From NCBI GenBank assembly GCA_049323795.1, contig JBMOOH010000010.1:1-35122 (forward strand): a stretch of 35,122 bases of DNA. The letters are read 5' to 3'. Origin of the DNA: JAOADN01 sp049323795. Its GTDB lineage: Bacteria; Pseudomonadota; Alphaproteobacteria; Rhodobacterales; Rhodobacteraceae. A program made the translations under genes and the position numbers. Below the pieces are notes generated by a model. The model worked only from the letters and a program-made list of their open reading frames with translations, was not told the DNA's origin and searched no databases. This document shows, piece after piece, positions 32,249 to 35,122 of the stretch (positions within the stretch are counted from its first letter, which is position 1; the number at the start of each line of letters is the position of its first letter).

Positions 32249-32264
32249 GGGCCACGACTGGCCC
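32249..32264 (+). promoter_or_regulatory. Hairpin directly abutting the yggS start codon
   Basis: GGGCCA (32249-32254) and TGGCCC (32259-32264) pair perfectly around CGAC; the ATG of the next gene starts at 32265. No Shine-Dalgarno sequence is visible, so initiation may be weak, structure-controlled or leaderless. Confidence 0.4.
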
Positions 32265-32927
32265 ATGAGTCTGCCGCAGATCCTGTCCCGCATCGCCGCC
32301 GCCGAAGCCGCCGCAGGCCGCCCGCCCGGCTCGGTCCGCCTGATCGCGGTGTCCAAGGTCCAGCCCCCGGACCGCGTCGAGGCCGTGCTGGGCGCGGGCC
32401 ACCGCATCTTCGGCGAAAACTACGTGCAGGAGGCGGCCGCGAAATGGCCGGCCTGGCGCGAACGCTTCCCCGGTCTGGAATTGCACATGATCGGACCCCT
32501 GCAATCCAACAAGGCCGGGCAGGCGGTGGACCTTTTCGACGTGATCCACACGCTCGACCGGATGGGTCTTGCCGAACGGCTGGCGCGGCTGGCCGGGGCG
32601 CGGGGGCGCTGCCCCGACCTTTTCGTGCAGGTCAACACGGGGGCCGAGCCGCAGAAGGCCGGGGTTCTGCCCGCCGCCGCCGAAGCCTTCGTGGCGGATG
32701 TCCGTCGCCTGGGGCTGCCGGTCCGCGGCCTGATGTGCATCCCGCCGGAGGCCGAGGACCCCGCCCCGCATTTCCGCCTGCTCGCCGGGCTTGCGGCGGC
32801 GGCAGGCCTTGCGGACCTGTCGATGGGGATGAGTGCGGACTTCGAGACGGCGATCGCGCTCGGCGCCACGCATGTGCGCATCGGCAGCGCGATCTTCGGG
32901 GCCCGGCCCCGCCCGGCGGCGGGATAG
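32265..32927 (+). CDS. YggS/PROSC-family PLP homeostasis protein
   Basis: A 220-residue protein of the YggS (PROSC/PLPBP) family, a TIM-barrel PLP-binding protein without enzyme activity that keeps vitamin B6 and amino acid pools balanced. The PLP lysine is K31 in LIAVSKVQPP; FGENYVQEA, LHMIGPLQSNK, QVNTGAEPQKAGV, GLMCIPP and LSMGMSADFETAIALGATHVRIGSAIFG are all diagnostic. The start ATG 32265 aligns with the family N-terminus but has no ribosome binding site. It lies 26 bases after the porin terminator; no separate promoter is visible in that gap. Confidence 0.95.
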   Translation: MSLPQILSRIAAAEAAAGRPPGSVRLIAVSKVQPPDRVEAVLGAGHRIFGENYVQEAAAKWPAWRERFPGLELHMIGPLQSNKAGQAVDLFDVIHTLDRMGLAERLARLAGARGRCPDLFVQVNTGAEPQKAGVLPAAAEAFVADVRRLGLPVRGLMCIPPEAEDPAPHFRLLAGLAAAAGLADLSMGMSADFETAIALGATHVRIGSAIFGARPRPAAG

Positions 32928-32934
32928 CGGCGGG

Positions 32935-33642
32935 TCATCCCCTCTCCGGGCGGCCGAGATAGTCCGCCAGCGCCGGCGGCGGATCGTCGAGAAGCGGACC
33001 GGTGGGCACCGGGCCCTCTGCGCGCCCTCCGGCCACCAGGATGGTCGCGGGGCAGAGGCGGCGCGCGTCGGCGGGATCGTGGCTGACCATCAGAACCGTC
33101 GCCCCGGACTCGGCGGCGATGCCGGCCACGAGGTCCAGCATCTCCCGCTTGAGCGCCGGGCCGAGCGCGGCGAAGGGTTCGTCCAGGAGCAGGACGGGCC
33201 GCGCGCGCAGCAGCGCCCTCGCCAGCGCGGCGCGCCCCTGCTCGCCCCCCGAAAGCGTTCCGGGCCGGCGCCCCCCCATGCCGCCGAGGCCGACGCGCGC
33301 CAGTGCCGACCCGACGCGCGCCCGTTCCCCGCCGGTCAGCCGGAGCGACGGGCGGAGCCCGAGCGCGACGTTGTCCGCCACCGTCAGATGCGGAAACAGG
33401 TTCTGGTCCTGGAACAGGATGGAGAGCGGCCTGTCGCCCGGCGCCATCGGGCCGAGGTCGGCGCCCTTCCAGGTGATCCGCCCCGCGGCCGGCCGCAGGA
33501 AGCCGGCGATGGCACCGAAGAGGGTGGACTTTCCCGACCCGGACGGCCCGATCACGGCCACCCGCGCGCCTTCGGCGACGGCGAGGTCGGCCCGAAGCGC
33601 GAAGCCGTCCTGTTCGATCCTCAGTCCCTCAAGTCTCAGCAC
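32935..33642 (-). CDS. thiQ: Thiamine ABC transporter ATP-binding protein
   Basis: ThiQ drives uptake of thiamine and its phosphates by hydrolysing ATP at the inner membrane. The 235-residue ABC subunit has Walker A GPSGSGKST at 32-40, a Q-loop in SILFQDQNLFPHLTV, the signature LSGGEQGRAALARAL, Walker B VLLLDEPFAALGPAL and the switch histidine in VSHDPADA. The call as ThiQ rests on its pairing with the duplicated-domain permease ThiP (14-base overlap) and its short length. The gene ends seven bases from the convergent yggS stop. Confidence 0.9.
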   Translation of the reverse strand: MLRLEGLRIEQDGFALRADLAVAEGARVAVIGPSGSGKSTLFGAIAGFLRPAAGRITWKGADLGPMAPGDRPLSILFQDQNLFPHLTVADNVALGLRPSLRLTGGERARVGSALARVGLGGMGGRRPGTLSGGEQGRAALARALLRARPVLLLDEPFAALGPALKREMLDLVAGIAAESGATVLMVSHDPADARRLCPATILVAGGRAEGPVPTGPLLDDPPPALADYLGRPERG

Positions 33643-35122
33643 GCCGCCCGCCCCCGATCCGGTCGAATCCCAGAAACAGCCCCAGCCCCAGCCCGACGAG
33701 CAGAAGCGACGCCCCGGCCGCCTGGTCCATCCTGTAGGCGCCCATCAGTCTCTGGACCGCGACGGGCAGGGTCGCGCGGTCCGGGTCGGCGAACAGGGCC
33801 GCCACCCCGAGATCTCCGGCCGAGATCGCGGCGGCCAGACCGGCGGCAAAGCCGAGCGGGCGGCGCAGCCGGGGCAGGGTGACGTGGCGCGCGCGCGCCA
33901 GGCCCGTCAGCGCCAGGCTGTCGGCCAGCCGCCCGAAGGCGGCTTCGGCCTCGCGCGCGGGGGGCGAGAGGATGCGGATGGCGAAGGGCAGTGCGAGAAG
34001 TGCGTTCGCCGCCGCGGTGAGGGGCAGCGCAAGCGCGGCCGGGTCGGTCAGCGGGCGCAGCAGCAGGAAAGCGCCGGTCCCGGTCACCAGCGGCGAGGCG
34101 ACGAGCGCGAGCATCCCGGCCGCCTCGATGCGCCGTCCCGCCCGCGCGGGCATCCTCGCCGCCCCGAGGACGATCGGCAGTGCCAGCCCCATCGCCAGTG
34201 CGGTCGCCGCCACGGCCACCAGCGCGGATCGCCCCGCCGCAGCCCAGACGGACGCGGGCAGCCCCGCGAGGTGCGGCGCCCCGGCGGCCGCGACGAACCC
34301 GAGGGGTCCCAGAAGAAACAGCGCCGCGGCCGCGATCAGTGCTGCGTCCTGCAGGCCGAGCCAGGGGGACCGGGCGAGGCCGCCGCGGATCGCCGCCCTG
34401 TCCAGCCCGCCGCCGAAGCCGGCCGGCAAGGCCACGCCGAGGACGAGAAGCGTCGCCGCGAGCGAGAGCGCAAGCTGGAGCGCGGCCAGAGTGGCGGCGC
34501 GGGCCAGATCGAAGTCGAAGCGGAACGCCTGGTAGATCGCAAGCTCGATCGTCGTGGCGCGCGGCCCGCCGCCGAGGATGAGCACGACCGGAAAGCTTGT
34601 CAGGCAGACAAGGAAGATGGTCAGGAACGCCCCCGGCGCCACCGCCCGGAGCATCGGCCGGCCGAGGTGCCGCGCCACCTCGGCCGGACCGAAGGACAGG
34701 CTCTCTGCCAGCCGGAAACGCTCGGAGGGGATGTCGGCCCAGCCCTGGACGATCAGCCGTATGGCGAGCGGGAGGTTCAGGAAGACATGGGCGAGGATCA
34801 CCCCCTGCGGCCCGTAGACGGCGATTTCGGGAAGGCCGAGCGCAGCGAGTCCGCGATTGACCGCCCCGGTCCGGCCGAAGACGGCGAGGATCGCCCCCGC
34901 GGCGACCACGCCGGGCAGAACGAAGGGCGCCCCGATCAGCGACAGAAGCGCCTTCCGCCCCGGAAACGACCGTCGCGCCAGGGCCCGTGCCACCGGAACC
35001 GCGAGCACGACCGACAGTGCGGCCGATGCCGCCGCCTGCCAGAGGGTGAAGCGGAGTGCGGCCCAGTCGGCCGCACCGGGCAGCGCCCCCCCGCCGGCCC
35101 GCGCCAGCACGGCCGACAGCGG
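33629..35122 (-). CDS. thiP: Thiamine ABC transporter permease (5' end beyond window)
   Basis: ThiP is the inner-membrane permease of the thiamine importer ThiBPQ. About 497 residues are visible, with many transmembrane helices and two copies of the ABC permease domain, as expected for ThiP, which is a fused double permease. First-domain signatures include GAPFVLPGVVAAGAILAVFG and the ATPase-contact loop around ESLSFGPAEVARHLGRPMLRAVAPGAF; the second copy has DSLALTGLARARHVTLPRLRRPLGFA. The reading frame is open to the right edge, so the true start lies outside. The substrate-binding gene thiB, usually upstream, would also be outside, as would any thiamine riboswitch. Confidence 0.92.
   Translation of the reverse strand, partial: PLSAVLARAGGGALPGAADWAALRFTLWQAAASAALSVVLAVPVARALARRSFPGRKALLSLIGAPFVLPGVVAAGAILAVFGRTGAVNRGLAALGLPEIAVYGPQGVILAHVFLNLPLAIRLIVQGWADIPSERFRLAESLSFGPAEVARHLGRPMLRAVAPGAFLTIFLVCLTSFPVVLILGGGPRATTIELAIYQAFRFDFDLARAATLAALQLALSLAATLLVLGVALPAGFGGGLDRAAIRGGLARSPWLGLQDAALIAAAALFLLGPLGFVAAAGAPHLAGLPASVWAAAGRSALVAVAATALAMGLALPIVLGAARMPARAGRRIEAAGMLALVASPLVTGTGAFLLLRPLTDPAALALPLTAAANALLALPFAIRILSPPAREAEAAFGRLADSLALTGLARARHVTLPRLRRPLGFAAGLAAAISAGDLGVAALFADPDRATLPVAVQRLMGAYRMDQAAGASLLLVGLGLGLFLGFDRIGGGRRAET

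Noticed and set aside
1..35122. tRNA, rRNA, CRISPR array, insertion sequence or prophage
   Set aside because: Reading both strands I saw no cloverleaf or rRNA segment, no spaced repeat array, and no transposase, integrase or phage structural gene. tRNAscan, Infernal and IS searches would be decisive.

Overview
The window is a very GC-rich chromosomal segment with strong G/C bias at third codon positions. Its genes and gene order (folK, rpoZ, rsh, DUF2062, pdxJ, acpS; aminotransferase-ftsK; DUF3576, leuS, lptE, holA; a Rhodobacter-type porin; a DUF2125 protein) point to an alphaproteobacterium of the order Rhodobacterales (Rhodobacteraceae/Paracoccaceae). Nearly all of it is core chromosome. 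No rRNA, tRNA, CRISPR array, transposase or integrase was recognised.

Layout. 1-1327 (minus) is the N-terminal part of SMC, cut by the left edge. 1499-2953 (plus) holds a GFA-GNAT fusion protein and an NAD(P)H-dependent FMN reductase. 3002-5216 holds an FAD oxidoreductase and a second GFA protein (minus), divergent from mnmD (plus); this looks like a split MnmC arrangement. 5615-6319 is a stand-alone phosphoribosyltransferase. 6408-11506 (minus) is the housekeeping run folK, rpoZ, rsh (ppGpp synthetase/hydrolase), DUF2062, pdxJ, acpS, with a good promoter in front of rpoZ. 11619-13095 (plus) carries a NYN-domain protein with a terminator and a phytanoyl-CoA dioxygenase-family protein. 13099-13742 (minus) is a VapBC-type toxin-antitoxin pair with a promoter and a palindromic operator candidate.

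13866-15967 (plus) is ispH, a 54-residue putative secreted peptide, a DUF3429 membrane protein and rnhA, all overlapping or closely spaced. 15971-16384 (minus) encodes a GlsB/YeaQ-type membrane protein and, immediately after it, a 57-residue membrane protein. 16385-17654 is the only accessory-looking patch: a gene-poor stretch with relaxed base composition, a 61-residue ORF and an MT-A70 DNA adenine methyltransferase with no visible partner nuclease. 17659-21754 (minus) is aminotransferase plus ftsK, then a DUF2125 secreted protein (minus, to 23466). 23720-24910 (plus) is a TIGR03862-like flavoprotein; 24907-25958 (minus) is a coupled GST-GAF pair. 26074-30860 (minus) is the DUF3576 lipoprotein, leuS, lptE, holA group. 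31232-32185 (plus) is a porin with a clear terminator, followed by the YggS-family gene; 32935-35122 (minus) is thiQ and a partial thiP.

Functionally the window covers chromosome handling (SMC, FtsK, HolA), stringent response and RNA polymerase assembly (Rsh, omega), cofactors (folate, PLP, thiamine uptake, isoprenoids, ACP activation), outer membrane biogenesis (LptE, porin, lipoprotein) and tRNA modification. I did not find a clearly new multi-gene system. The best leads are the GFA-GNAT fusion, the orphan MT-A70 patch beside ftsK, several unlisted small proteins, and a VapC that lacks one of its conserved acidic residues.
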